Shown here: positions 34,411 through 43,749 of the stretch, piece after piece
Numbering within the stretch: the first letter of the stretch is position 1
Layout: each line of letters begins with the position of its first letter
Assembly (NCBI RefSeq): GCF_034718895.1
Contig: NZ_JAYERP010000001.1
Span: forward strand, 310,001-374,000
Length of the DNA stretch: 64,000 nt
Reading direction: 5' to 3'
Source: Paenibacillus phoenicis
Lineage (GTDB): Bacteria > Bacillota > Bacilli > Paenibacillales > Paenibacillaceae
Position numbers and translations under genes: made by a program
Notes under the pieces: model-generated
The model's input: the letters and a program-made list of their open reading frames with translations, nothing else
Database searches by the model: none
Told to the model about the DNA's origin: nothing

Positions 34411-35312
34411 AGCTAAGTCTGCTGGATTTCGTTCCAAGGCTTCCGGGCTATTCGGCGGAGGAGGCGCTCGAACAGGCGATCCGTTTGGCCCGGGAGGCGG
34501 AAGCGCTGGGCTATCACCGCTACTGGACGTCGGAGCATCACGGGATGGAAGGACTGGCCAGCGCGGCCCCTGAGGTACTGCTGTCCGCCATTGGAGCGGC
34601 GACCCGCCGGATTCGTCTTGGGTCTGGCGCTGTATTGCTACCGCATTACAGTCCGCTGAAGGTTGCGGAAAGCTTCCGGCTGCTGTCGGCCCTGTATCCG
34701 GGGCGTGTCGACCTCGGCATCGGGAGAGCTCCCGGCGGTGAGGCGCACGTGACGATGGCTTTAAGCGGCAATTTTCTGGAACGGGTCGGCCGCTATCCGC
34801 AGCTGGCCAAGGATCTGGCTGACTTGCTAGCGGATAATTACCGCTACGACGATCATCCGGTGATCGCCCGGCCGATTCCGCGGCTTCCGCTGGAGTTGTG
34901 GATGCTGGGCACCAATGTCAAGAGCGCAGGGTACGCAGCCGAGCTCGGAACGGGGTACGTTTTTGGCCAGTTTATGAGCGACAGTAACGGAGCAGAGATC
35001 CTGCGGTCGTACCGTGAAGCCTTCCGCCCCTCCGTTCACCTGGCCAAGCCGTCGACGATCCTGGCGGTGGGTCTCATCTGCGCGGAGACCGAAGCGCATG
35101 CAAAGACACTGGCGGCGAAGACGACGGAAGGGTTCCGCGATCGCGGCGGGGCGCCTTTTCAATGGTTTGCCGGGACAGCCTTGCAAGCCCGCGAGTATTT
35201 GCAGGACCTGCAAAACCAGTGCAGGAACGACGAGTTCCTGATCGTATCCCCCATCCCCGATTACGAGGAGCGGCTTCATTCCTATCGGCTACTGGCTGAG
35301 TTAGGTATATAA
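34407..35312 (+). CDS. LLM-class flavin-dependent oxidoreductase
   Basis: This is a bacterial luciferase-like protein of 301 residues. It has LLDFVPRLPGYSAEEALEQAI, YHRYWTSEHHGMEGLASAAPEVL, TRRIRLGSGAVLLPHYSPLKVAESFRLLSALYPGRVDLGIGRAPGG and LWMLGTNVKSAGYAAELG, all as in the MsnO8-like LLM group. The start TTG 34407 overlaps the cobC stop (TTGA) and has GGGGGGAAAGGAAG upstream; the longer open frame inside cobC is a shadow. Its role in the operon is unknown; a link to cobamide lower-ligand chemistry is only speculation. Confidence 0.85.
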   Translation: MKLSLLDFVPRLPGYSAEEALEQAIRLAREAEALGYHRYWTSEHHGMEGLASAAPEVLLSAIGAATRRIRLGSGAVLLPHYSPLKVAESFRLLSALYPGRVDLGIGRAPGGEAHVTMALSGNFLERVGRYPQLAKDLADLLADNYRYDDHPVIARPIPRLPLELWMLGTNVKSAGYAAELGTGYVFGQFMSDSNGAEILRSYREAFRPSVHLAKPSTILAVGLICAETEAHAKTLAAKTTEGFRDRGGAPFQWFAGTALQAREYLQDLQNQCRNDEFLIVSPIPDYEERLHSYRLLAELGI

Positions 35313-35370
35313 TCCCGAGAAGCGGTCGCTCAACCCACTCCAAGCCGATCCAACATAACGATATACAAGT

Positions 35371-35415
35371 TCCCCTTGGCAACCAAGATATAGGCTAGGG
35401 GGCTTTTCTTTTCCT
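35371..35415 (+). terminator. Possible terminator after the LLM gene
   Basis: CCCCTTGGC and GCTAGGGG can pair imperfectly and are followed by a T-rich CTTTTCTTTT stretch. Confidence 0.4.
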
Positions 35416-35481
35416 GGGGAAGGAAACAGGGGAACATCTACACACCTAAAAAAAACCTACCGGATATCCAAAGTCCACGCC

Positions 35482-35510
35482 TTGTTGAAAGCGCTTAAAG
35501 GCATAATAAT
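35482..35510 (+). promoter_or_regulatory. Promoter with overlapping catabolite (cre) site
   Basis: TTGTTG (35482-35487), 17 bases, AATAAT (35505-35510). The spacer and part of the -35 element carry TGAAAGCGCTTAAA (35486-35499), close to the 14-base CcpA site. CcpA binding would block the sugar-transport operon when preferred carbon is present. Confidence 0.55.
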
Positions 35511-35542
35511 GGGCTTATCCTAAATACAGGGGGTATGATCCA

Positions 35543-36895
35543 ATGGTCAATCAGAAGCTATGGAAGAGAACTTCCGCAATCGCTTTAACCGCCGTATTGG
35601 CGCTGAGCCTGTCGGCATGTGGAGGCGGCGGTGCGAAGAATAATGCGGCGGCGAATGAGCCTGCCGGAAACGGGGGGAAGAGCGGGAGTGGAGAGAAGAT
35701 CACCATCACGTTCCAGAACATCTATCCGGACCCGGCTACTCCGTCCTATAAAACGATCCATGCACTGGTGGAAGAGTATGAAGCAGCACATCCCAATATC
35801 CACATCGAGCTCGACACGCTGAATACCGACCAGCAAAAGATCAAGCTCAAAACGCAAGCGGCATCCAAAGAGGTTCCGGACATCACGATCGTGAACCCGG
35901 CCGCGCAAATGAAACCGTTCGTGGACGCCGGCCTGCTGGCACCGCTGAACGACATGCTGGACCAAAACGGGCTGAAAGACACGTACCAAGAGGGTCTGCT
36001 TGATTATTACAGCTTCGACGGCAACGTTTATGCGCTGCCAGACGGGAACAACATCGAGGTCGTTTACTATAACAAGGAACTGTTCGAGCAAGCCGGCATC
36101 ACGAAAGTACCGGAAACGTTCGACGAATTCCTGGCTGACGTGAAAATTTTCAAAGAAAAAGGCATCACGCCGCTGGCGATCGGGGAGAAAGATTCTTGGA
36201 CCGGTTCGTTCCTGTTCATGAACATCCTGCTTCGCACCAACGGCGGCCCAGGCTTCCTGCAAGACGTTATGGATGGCAAGAAAACGTTCGAAGATCCGGC
36301 GTTCATCGAAGCCGTTGACAAGTTCCAAGAGCTGGTGCAAGCCGGTGCATTCCCGGACGGCGCGACCTCCATTGACGCTACGGCAGGCGGCAACATCTTC
36401 AAATCCGGCCAAGCCGCCATGTGGGTGATCGGTTCCTGGGAAACCGGGGCCATCGACGCTTCGTCCGTTGCAGGCAAAGTTGGTGCGTTCCCGTTCCCGA
36501 CGGTGGGCGGCAAAGGGGATCCCAACGAGTTCATGCTGGCGCCGGGCAGCGCGTTTGCGGTATCGGCGAATAGCGAGCACTTGCAAGAAACGAAGGACTT
36601 CCTGAACTTCTTTACGCTGAACTTCCCGAAGAAGCAATTTGAGAACAAAAACGCTGTCGGCCTTGGCCAAAAAGTTGACGGCGACCTGAAAGCGGCCGGT
36701 TACTCCGACTTGGCCATCGAAGTCGCCGAATTGTTCAACAAAGTGAAGGGCGGCGACCTGGCGTTCGACAATACGATGAACCCGGCAACGGCGCAAGTCC
36801 ACCTCAGCAGCATCCAGAACCTGTTCGTGCAGAAAGTGGATTCCGCTCAAGTGGCCAAAGAGCATCAAACCGCCTATGAAGCCAACAAGCAGTAA
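35543..36895 (+). CDS. Sugar ABC transporter substrate-binding lipoprotein
   Basis: This is an extracellular solute-binding protein of 450 residues. The signal peptide ends at the lipobox ALSLSACG (cysteine near residue 26), followed by a Gly/Asn/Ala linker. The mature part has the MalE-like fold with ITFQNIYPDPATPSYKTI near its start and VYALPDGNNIEVVYYNKELFEQAGI. It heads a five-gene set: binding protein, two permeases, sensor kinase, response regulator. The ligand is not evident; xylo- or other oligosaccharides are common for such YesMN-linked systems. Confidence 0.92.
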   Translation: MVNQKLWKRTSAIALTAVLALSLSACGGGGAKNNAAANEPAGNGGKSGSGEKITITFQNIYPDPATPSYKTIHALVEEYEAAHPNIHIELDTLNTDQQKIKLKTQAASKEVPDITIVNPAAQMKPFVDAGLLAPLNDMLDQNGLKDTYQEGLLDYYSFDGNVYALPDGNNIEVVYYNKELFEQAGITKVPETFDEFLADVKIFKEKGITPLAIGEKDSWTGSFLFMNILLRTNGGPGFLQDVMDGKKTFEDPAFIEAVDKFQELVQAGAFPDGATSIDATAGGNIFKSGQAAMWVIGSWETGAIDASSVAGKVGAFPFPTVGGKGDPNEFMLAPGSAFAVSANSEHLQETKDFLNFFTLNFPKKQFENKNAVGLGQKVDGDLKAAGYSDLAIEVAELFNKVKGGDLAFDNTMNPATAQVHLSSIQNLFVQKVDSAQVAKEHQTAYEANKQ

Positions 36896-36947
36896 TTCCA
36901 TTAGCCAATAACCATACCTGATCTTCTAAAAAAAGTTACCTTTCCAT

Positions 36948-36999
36948 CGATGCGAAGTAGCCCTTGTAAGCATTCGTGCTAGAGCGCTTCTTCGCATCG
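36948..36999 (+). other. Hairpin between binding-protein and permease genes
   Basis: CGATGCGAAGTAGC (36948-36961) pairs with GCTTCTTCGCATCG (36986-36999), 13 of 14 positions, around a 24-base loop. No T run follows. It resembles the mRNA-stabilising hairpin in the other sugar operon (12521-12551) by position, not by sequence. Confidence 0.55.
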
Positions 37000-37022
37000 C
37001 ATTTCTATTGGGGGGCGGAGAG

Positions 37023-37913
37023 ATGAAAGTACTGAAGGTGCCCGCACGCACAATAGCCGTCTTCGTATTGCCTTGTCTGTTGTTGTATGTGTGCTTGGTG
37101 TTTGTTCCGATACTCGTATCGTTTGGGACCAGCCTGCTCAACTGGGACGGGATCACCACCCCGAAGTTCACGGGACTGTCCAATTTCCGAGATATGTTCT
37201 GGAACGATCCGGTCTTCTGGCCGTCGGTCCGGAGAACGCTGCTTTATGCGGTAGCCTCCATGCTGGAGATTCCGCTTTGCTTGTTTTTTGCGATTTTGCT
37301 TAGCCGTTATTTGAAAAAGGGGAACACGCTGGCGTCGATCTATTTTACGCCGGTCATTTTATCGGTTGTGATCATCGGACAACTCTGGAAAACGATCTAT
37401 AACCCGACCTCGATGGGCGGCATGCTGAACGGCGTGCTTATCGCCCTGGGTCTGGACAGCTGGACGCATAACTGGCTGACCGAGCCGAAAATCGCGATGT
37501 ACAGTCTGTATTTCGTGTCGCTGTGGCAGTATTTCGGCTATCATTTGTTGATTCAATATACCGGGGTGCAGAACATTCCGGACGAGATTTATGAAGCTGC
37601 AAAAATCGACGGGGCAGAAGGGTTCAAAGCAGACCGCTACATCACAATGCCGCTGATCGTCCCGATCTTTAAAATATCGATCGTCCTGGCGTTTATCGGC
37701 TCGTTGCAAGCGTTCGACCTCGTCATGGTGATGACCGCAGGCGGACCGGCGCATGCCACCGACGTCATCTCCACGCATATGTACAACAGCTCGTTCCTGT
37801 CCTTGAAATACGGGTACGGCAGCGCGATTGCCACGTTCCTGGTTCTGTTGTGCCTCACATGCACGGCGATCATCAACTCCATCTTCAACAAGCTTGAGCG
37901 CAAATACAGCTAG
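37023..37913 (+). CDS. Sugar ABC transporter permease, MalF type
   Basis: The 296-residue permease has about six helices. The start region VPARTIAVFVLPCLLLYVCLVFVPILVSFGTSLLNWDG and the EAA loop IYEAAKIDGAEGFKADRYITMPLIVP are typical of CUT1 systems. The ATG at 37023 follows GGGGGGCGGAG; the TTG at 37008 would overlap that site. The MalG-type gene follows 17 bp downstream. Confidence 0.92.
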   Translation: MKVLKVPARTIAVFVLPCLLLYVCLVFVPILVSFGTSLLNWDGITTPKFTGLSNFRDMFWNDPVFWPSVRRTLLYAVASMLEIPLCLFFAILLSRYLKKGNTLASIYFTPVILSVVIIGQLWKTIYNPTSMGGMLNGVLIALGLDSWTHNWLTEPKIAMYSLYFVSLWQYFGYHLLIQYTGVQNIPDEIYEAAKIDGAEGFKADRYITMPLIVPIFKISIVLAFIGSLQAFDLVMVMTAGGPAHATDVISTHMYNSSFLSLKYGYGSAIATFLVLLCLTCTAIINSIFNKLERKYS

Positions 37914-37930
37914 CAAAGGAGGCGAGGTTC

Positions 37931-38755
37931 ATGCGAAAAATCAAAAAAGGAATCGTATACCTGCTGTTTGCGATTCCGGTGGTTACCCAGCTGTACCCGC
38001 TGTTGTGGCTGCTGCTGTATTCTTTGAAGACGAATGAGGAGATCATGGGCGGAAGCTTCTTCGCCTTGCCGAAAGAACTGCAGTGGCACAACTACAAAGA
38101 CGCTTACGAGTCCGGGAGCTATTTGAAATATTTATCGAACAGCGTGATCGTTACCGGCATCACGATGATCTGCGTCATCCTGCTCAGCTCGATGGTGGCG
38201 TATGCCATTTCGCGGTTCCGCTGGCGGTATGGGAACATGGTCATGACCATCTTTTTGATGGGGATGATGATTCCGATGCAGGCTACGCTGCTGCCGTTGA
38301 TGGTGATTTTTAAAAATGTCGATATTCTAAATACGCATCTGTCGCTGATTTTGCCGTATATCGCTTTTTCCACCCCGATCTCCGTCTTTATCCTCAGCGG
38401 GTTTATGAAGAGCATCCCGGCGGAAATCGAGGAATCGGCGTTTATCGACGGAGCAAGCATTTATCGGATTTTCCGCAGCATTATTTTGCCGGTGTCCGTC
38501 CCGCCAATGATGACGGTTTGTATTTTAACCTTTATCACGATTTGGAACGAATACATCTTGGCCGCCACGTTCATTTCGTCGGAGAGACTGAAGACGCTGC
38601 CGTTTGGGGTATATACATTCGTCAGCCAATATTCTGTAAACTACGGAGCCATCGGCGCTTTCCTTGTGATGGGGGCGCTACCGGTCATTTTGATCTATTT
38701 CTTCCTGTCGAACCAAATTACGAAAGGAATGGTAGCCGGAGCAGTAAAAGGGTAA
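37931..38755 (+). CDS. Carbohydrate ABC transporter permease, MalG type
   Basis: The 274-residue permease has six helices and an EAA loop (IEESAFIDGASIYRIFRSIILPVSVP). YPLLWLLLYSLKTNEEIM near the N-terminus is family typical. AAAGGAGGCGAGG precedes the ATG. As in the other sugar operon no ATPase gene is present, so a shared MsmX-like ATPase encoded elsewhere is expected. Confidence 0.92.
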   Translation: MRKIKKGIVYLLFAIPVVTQLYPLLWLLLYSLKTNEEIMGGSFFALPKELQWHNYKDAYESGSYLKYLSNSVIVTGITMICVILLSSMVAYAISRFRWRYGNMVMTIFLMGMMIPMQATLLPLMVIFKNVDILNTHLSLILPYIAFSTPISVFILSGFMKSIPAEIEESAFIDGASIYRIFRSIILPVSVPPMMTVCILTFITIWNEYILAATFISSERLKTLPFGVYTFVSQYSVNYGAIGAFLVMGALPVILIYFFLSNQITKGMVAGAVKG

Positions 38756-38790
38756 AGATTGCGCTTGCAAAATAAGGACGCCATCTTATA

Positions 38791-40605
38791 ATGAAGGAGC
38801 AGCAGGACACGGGGTTGGGAGGGAGAAAACAGTTGCGAAACAGCTTTCATTCCATAAACCATCGGTTGTTTTTGCTGTTTCTTTTTTGTATGTCGGGCAT
38901 TTTGCTGATCGTCAGCGTGCTCTACTACAGCCGGACGACTGAGCAATATCACGAGAAAATTAGTGACCTATCGCAGAAAAACGTAGCTCAAACCGTCGGG
39001 CTGTTTAGCCTGCTTTATGAAGGGTACGACAGCTTGTCGAAGTCGATCACCAACAATTTTGAAATGATCCGCCTGCTGAACGAAAAAACCGACGAGCCGG
39101 CGGTTGCCTATATTAACGAACAATCGATTACGAACATTATCGGGGCGATCTTTTACTCGCGTGATGATTTGGTGGGCATTCACGTTATCACCAACCGGGG
39201 GAAGATCTACAATTACGGCAACTCGATGAATGTGCTGGATCCGTCCTATCCCCAGGAAGACTGGTACCGCCAGCTCCGCGATTCGTCCGGGAAATTGGTA
39301 TGGTTAGGCGTCTATTCCCACTCGCTGATCGATTTAGCCGAGGACAGCCCGGTGTTTGCCTTTGGCCGGCAAATTTTTGATTTGAACGAGCACAAACCGA
39401 TTGGCGTCGTGCTTTACGAGGTGAACCCGGGGCCGGTGCTGGATGCTTTGGATAATCTCAAGCTGGGCGAGCATAGCGAGGTCTATCTCGTCAATCAGCA
39501 AGGCCAAGTTGTCTCCTCGTTGACCGAACCGGCACCGATGCTGGACGACCTCCCGAAGCTGGATGCAGCCCGCAACTTGGTTGTAGAGCAGGAGGGTTCG
39601 GGGATCACGGTGGCGTCCCGTCTGCCTTTTTCCGACTGGTCGGTGGTCAGCGTGACTCCCCGGCAGGATTTGAATGTAGAGTTATTGGAAACGAAGCGGT
39701 ATTTGCTGATCGTCATTTCGATCCTGATCATCGTCTCCGCCGTCGTCGCCAGCATTGTGTCGCGGACAATTGCCAATCCGCTGAAGAAGCTGATCCGCGA
39801 GATGCGACAGGTGGAAATAGGGAACTTCCGCGGGATGGTGAACGTCTCCTCCTACCAGGAGATTAATATTCTGGTCGCCTCGTTTAACCGGATGGTCAGC
39901 CGGATTGAGGAGCTGATTGAGCGGGTGAAGATCTCCTCGGTCAGTGAGAAGAACGCCGAGCTGCATGCGCTGCAGTCGCAGGTGAATCCGCATTTTTTGT
40001 ATAACACGCTGGATATGATTTATTGGATGCTGGATGAGAAGGAGAACGACCGGTTAGGCGAGCTCGTCTTATCGCTGTCATCGATGTTCCGCTACAGCAG
40101 CGAGTGGAAGGACGGAGCGAAGGTTACGCTGCGCGAAGAGCTGGAGCAGATCAACCATTATTTGACGATTATCTTGATTCGGCTGGAGGGCCGGCTTCGG
40201 GTGGAGAAATCGATCGATGAACGGTGGCTGGACATTCGTCTGCCGAAAATGACCGTTCAGCCGATTATCGAAAACGCGGTGAAATATGGGCTGGAATCGC
40301 TCAAACGCCAAGGTGTGCTTAAGTTATATACCCAAGAGGTTGGAGATGTGCTGAAAATCGTGGTGGAGGATAACGGCAACGGGATGACGGCCGAGCGGCT
40401 AGCTTGGTTGAAGCAGTCGATCAACTGCCCGATCCCGAAGGTATCCGGCACGGGCAGCAGCGGCATTGGGCTGCAAAATCTGCACCGCCGCCTTCAACAT
40501 ATGTTCGGCGAACGTTATGGTCTGGAGATCGAAAGCATTCCTGATCAAGGAACCAAGGTGGCCGTCGTGCTGCCGCTTCCGATGGAGGGGGAGGTTGCCA
40601 CATGA
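38791..40605 (+). CDS. Sensor histidine kinase, YesM family
   Basis: The 604-residue membrane kinase has transmembrane helices at about 28-48 and 305-327, enclosing an extracellular Cache-type sensor. HAMP follows (about 328-380), then the His_kinase domain with the phosphoacceptor in QVNPHFLYNTLDMIYW (His401). HATPase_c has VQPIIENAVKYGLE, VEDNGNGM and GSSGIGLQNLHRRL. Its stop overlaps the response-regulator start by 4 bases. It most likely senses the sugar, perhaps with the binding protein, and controls the adjacent transporter. Confidence 0.93.
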   Translation: MKEQQDTGLGGRKQLRNSFHSINHRLFLLFLFCMSGILLIVSVLYYSRTTEQYHEKISDLSQKNVAQTVGLFSLLYEGYDSLSKSITNNFEMIRLLNEKTDEPAVAYINEQSITNIIGAIFYSRDDLVGIHVITNRGKIYNYGNSMNVLDPSYPQEDWYRQLRDSSGKLVWLGVYSHSLIDLAEDSPVFAFGRQIFDLNEHKPIGVVLYEVNPGPVLDALDNLKLGEHSEVYLVNQQGQVVSSLTEPAPMLDDLPKLDAARNLVVEQEGSGITVASRLPFSDWSVVSVTPRQDLNVELLETKRYLLIVISILIIVSAVVASIVSRTIANPLKKLIREMRQVEIGNFRGMVNVSSYQEINILVASFNRMVSRIEELIERVKISSVSEKNAELHALQSQVNPHFLYNTLDMIYWMLDEKENDRLGELVLSLSSMFRYSSEWKDGAKVTLREELEQINHYLTIILIRLEGRLRVEKSIDERWLDIRLPKMTVQPIIENAVKYGLESLKRQGVLKLYTQEVGDVLKIVVEDNGNGMTAERLAWLKQSINCPIPKVSGTGSSGIGLQNLHRRLQHMFGERYGLEIESIPDQGTKVAVVLPLPMEGEVAT

Positions 40606-41813
40606 ATATTTTGATTGCCGATGACGAACGGGCGATTCGCGAGGGCATTAAGCGAACGATTAAGCGGATTTATCCGGAGTACGGGGTGGAACTGGCCGAA
40701 GGGGCTGAGGAAGCGGCGAAGCTGATGGGTGAGAAGCGATTCGACATCGTGCTGACCGATATTTTGATGCCGGGAATGAACGGCCTGGAATTCATGCGTA
40801 TTTTCAAACGCAGATTTCCCCGGGTGAAGTGGGTGGTCATCTCCGCGCACAGCGAATTCGCCTACGCCCAGGAGGCGGTGCGGCTGGGAGCTCGCGATTA
40901 TCTGCTGAAGCCGATTGGGAAGACGCGCCTGCAGGAAATTATCAGTACCCTGGCCACGGAGGTCCGTGAAGAAAGCGAGCTGACGAAGGAAGAGGAGCTG
41001 TTAAAAGCTAATCTGAAATATTTGCGCGAGGGCGTATTTCAGCGATTGGCGTCGGGGCTGGATATCGGGAACCTGGATTTGACGCCGTTTATGGAGGACT
41101 ATCGAAGCTTTTATTTGATGATGGTTCAGATGGATGCCGGGGACAAAAGCGTGCGGCTGGAGCATTTTATCGTTGAAAACGTGTTGTCCGAGCTGATCGA
41201 GCGCCATGGCCGGGGGTTTGTTGTCAGCTATGACCGCCAAAGCCTGCTGGGACTGATCACGCCGCGGGAGCCGGAGCGAATCGAACGGTTTCAGGAGGAA
41301 GTGAAGGCGCATTTGAAGCACTATTTGAAGGTGCCTTTTCAAATCGTGCATTCAGGCTTAAACAACGATTTCAAGTCGGTGCCGCAGGTGGTCATGCGCA
41401 TGAAACAGGCTTCCGATTCGCCGGTTGCCTTGCTGGATCCGCCGAAGGGCAGCGGGGAGAAAGCGATCGAAGTTGCCCTCCAATATATCAAGGAGCACTA
41501 CAATGAGGAGCTTTCTTTGGAAAAGGTCGCTTCCGTCGTCTTCCTGAACCCGGCGTATTTCAGCCAGCTGTTTAAGCAGAAGGTGGGACTCGGCTACAAG
41601 GAATACGTAACCTCGCTCCGTCTGGAGCAAGCGAAGCAGCTGCTGCTGAACCCGAAGCTGAAGATCGCGGAGATTGCGGAATACCTCGGGTATCAGGACA
41701 TCCGCCATTTCGCGCAGATGTTCCGCAAGAAGTATCAAGTCACGCCGAATGAATACCGGCAGCAGCAGAATATTAACATCTTGCTGGCCAGCAGCGGCAA
41801 GAGGAGTAAGTAG
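40602..41813 (+). CDS. Response regulator with AraC-type DNA-binding domain, YesN family
   Basis: The 403-residue protein has an N-terminal receiver (residues 1-120) with phosphoacceptor Asp53 in IVLTDILMPGMNG and the conserved Lys in DYLLKPIGK. A middle linker domain precedes two AraC helix-turn-helices at about 290-395 (LSLEKVASVVFLNPAYFSQLFKQKVG and KIAEIAEYLGYQDIRHFAQMFRKKYQVTPNEYR). It should activate the upstream sugar transporter on signal from the coupled kinase. Confidence 0.94.
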   Translation: MNILIADDERAIREGIKRTIKRIYPEYGVELAEGAEEAAKLMGEKRFDIVLTDILMPGMNGLEFMRIFKRRFPRVKWVVISAHSEFAYAQEAVRLGARDYLLKPIGKTRLQEIISTLATEVREESELTKEEELLKANLKYLREGVFQRLASGLDIGNLDLTPFMEDYRSFYLMMVQMDAGDKSVRLEHFIVENVLSELIERHGRGFVVSYDRQSLLGLITPREPERIERFQEEVKAHLKHYLKVPFQIVHSGLNNDFKSVPQVVMRMKQASDSPVALLDPPKGSGEKAIEVALQYIKEHYNEELSLEKVASVVFLNPAYFSQLFKQKVGLGYKEYVTSLRLEQAKQLLLNPKLKIAEIAEYLGYQDIRHFAQMFRKKYQVTPNEYRQQQNINILLASSGKRSK

Positions 41814-41914
41814 GGAAGAGCGTTCTGTTCTGGTGTACAATGGGAGAATGAACGAATAGACGAGAGAGGATGTCGCAAGATTGCACCCAAGATATAGGAT
41901 GGTATGGGTTGTTC

Positions 41915-41957
41915 AAAGAGGAATGTGACGTGTTGTGTTACATTCCTCTTTCTTATT
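41915..41957 (+). terminator. Terminator after the two-component genes
   Basis: AAAGAGGAATGTG.. pairs with ..TACATTCCTCTTT around a short loop and is followed by CTTATTT. It ends the sugar operon. Confidence 0.7.
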
Positions 41958-42071
41958 TACAGAATTCCGTCGATTATTTGCACCCAACTTCGGAATGCCT
42001 AAATTTTTCCTTTCTATACCTTTAGTCCTATTCTATAATGTTAGCAAAATTTACATATCAGGGGTGGGAGT

Positions 42072-43652
42072 ATGAATCGGAACGAAAGGTTGGGAAGAAT
42101 CGCTGCTTGGCTTAGTGTCGGCTTCACGGCGGTCCTGGCTGTTTGTGCGTTATGGGCAAAGACGCCATGGTATATCCCCTGCCTTGTGCTATTTACTTTG
42201 CTCAGCTTGGGGTCTTCGTTGTTCTTTGGAACCGGCCTGCGGGCAGCACTGGGAGGCGGGGCGCTGGCGGGCAAGCGTTCTCCTTCGGGGACAGGTGAAT
42301 CCCAGCGGGAGGAAACCGATTGGACGGCAGTATTCAATGAGTCGCTAGTGGCGGCGGATCGACTGCAGGCGGCGGTTGGCGAAGTGAGCGAGAGCCTCGA
42401 GCAGCTGCAACGATTAGCCGATACTGCAGCGGCCGAGGATCTGAAGCTCAAGCAAAGCAGCGAACGTTCGCTGGAACAGGTGCAGGAGAGCCTGGCGGCA
42501 ATGGAAGAGGTGGCGGCCTCGGCCTCCCAAATCCATGACGCAGCGGGGCATTTGCTTACCCGCAGCGAAAACACTCGAGCCGAGGCCATGCGTATGGCGG
42601 GAGCGCTCGAAACCGTAGACGGCACCATTCGTTCTTTGGCGCAATCCCAAGAGTCGATCGTGGGGCCGATGGAGGATCTGGAGGGGAACACCCGGAAGCT
42701 GGGCGCATTGTATCGGAGCTTGGAGGAGATCGCGGCAGAGGTCGCGTTGCTTGCGCTGAATGCGTCGATCGAGGCGGCTCGTTTGGGCGAGCAGGGGAAA
42801 GGTTTCGATGTCGTCGCCGTGCGCATGCGCCAGTTGGCGGATCAAAGCACCAGGGCGATCAACTCCTCCGCCCCGTTGTTCCAGCAAATCTCGGCGGATG
42901 TCGAGCGTGTGAAGTCCACGCTGATAGAGGGACGTGACTCGGCCCTGGAAGGAATTTCGCTGATGAAGCGAATGGGGGAGGACATCCGGTTCATTGCGGA
43001 TGAAGTGGCAGAGGTGAACGGGCTGGTTGCCGAGGCGGGACAGCGAAGCCGGGAACAAGCCGAGCTGACGCGGAATATGGAGGCGATGCTAAGCGAGGTG
43101 CATGAGGCTCTCAATCGGAGCATCACCCATGTGGAGGGAGCGCTGGCTCGGATGGAATCGGAGCGAGAGCATATTTCCAAGCTGCAGACGGTGGTCGTGG
43201 GCTTGGATCGGGCCCAGGGCGAACTGATGGTATCATTGAACTCCGTCCATTCCGGGGCGGATCCGGCTGCCGGTGGCGAAGACGCGGTGGCCCTTGGTCA
43301 AGCCTATGCCCGGAAGCTGCTGGAGGCAGCCGAACAGCCAGGTTTCCGCATGCTGGAGCCGGCTAGTCACCGGGCTGCACTGGAGCAGCTGTTAGCCGCA
43401 GAGCCTGGTCTAGAAGCGGCCTGGTCGAACCGCAAGGACGGCTCTTTTATCGTATCCATTCCGGAAGCCGGCTTGCTTAACGCCAAAGGACGGGACTGGT
43501 TCCGCCAGGCGATTGCCGGAGAGACGGTCGTCTCCGAAGTGTATATCTCCGCGATCACCAAGCGGCGTTGCATGACGCTGGCCGTGCCGATTGTCCGGGA
43601 AGGTGAAGTCATTGGTGTCCTGGGAGCCGATTTGTCTTTAGAACGGGGCTAA
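42072..43652 (+). CDS. Chemoreceptor-like protein with a C-terminal Cache/PAS-like domain
   Basis: The 526-residue protein begins with two membrane helices (about 9-28 and 33-53) and almost no loop between them. Coiled coil and the MCP signalling tip follow: VALLALNASIEAARLGEQGKGFDVVAVRMRQLADQS (about 220-255). After the coiled coil a separate ~120-residue domain (about 400-520) ends in a Cache-like pattern: GRDWFRQAIAGETVVSEVYISAITKRRCMTLAVPI..GVLGADLSL. The sensor-like domain is therefore cytosolic and C-terminal, the reverse of usual receptors. A weak promoter (TATAAT at 42034) precedes it. Confidence 0.8.
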   Translation: MNRNERLGRIAAWLSVGFTAVLAVCALWAKTPWYIPCLVLFTLLSLGSSLFFGTGLRAALGGGALAGKRSPSGTGESQREETDWTAVFNESLVAADRLQAAVGEVSESLEQLQRLADTAAAEDLKLKQSSERSLEQVQESLAAMEEVAASASQIHDAAGHLLTRSENTRAEAMRMAGALETVDGTIRSLAQSQESIVGPMEDLEGNTRKLGALYRSLEEIAAEVALLALNASIEAARLGEQGKGFDVVAVRMRQLADQSTRAINSSAPLFQQISADVERVKSTLIEGRDSALEGISLMKRMGEDIRFIADEVAEVNGLVAEAGQRSREQAELTRNMEAMLSEVHEALNRSITHVEGALARMESEREHISKLQTVVVGLDRAQGELMVSLNSVHSGADPAAGGEDAVALGQAYARKLLEAAEQPGFRMLEPASHRAALEQLLAAEPGLEAAWSNRKDGSFIVSIPEAGLLNAKGRDWFRQAIAGETVVSEVYISAITKRRCMTLAVPIVREGEVIGVLGADLSLERG

Positions 43653-43749
43653 ACAAAGGAATAACGGATTAGTTATTGTCAGTCCTCCGCTTTTCCCCTA
43701 TAATCCAATAGAGAAGAAAGCCTTAAGACAAGCGTACAATTTGTGCCCG

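Noticed and set aside
35585..36901. 438-codon minus-strand open frame opposite the second sugar-binding protein
   Set aside because: Antisense shadow of a clear lipoprotein gene caused by codon bias; no start context or recognisable domain.
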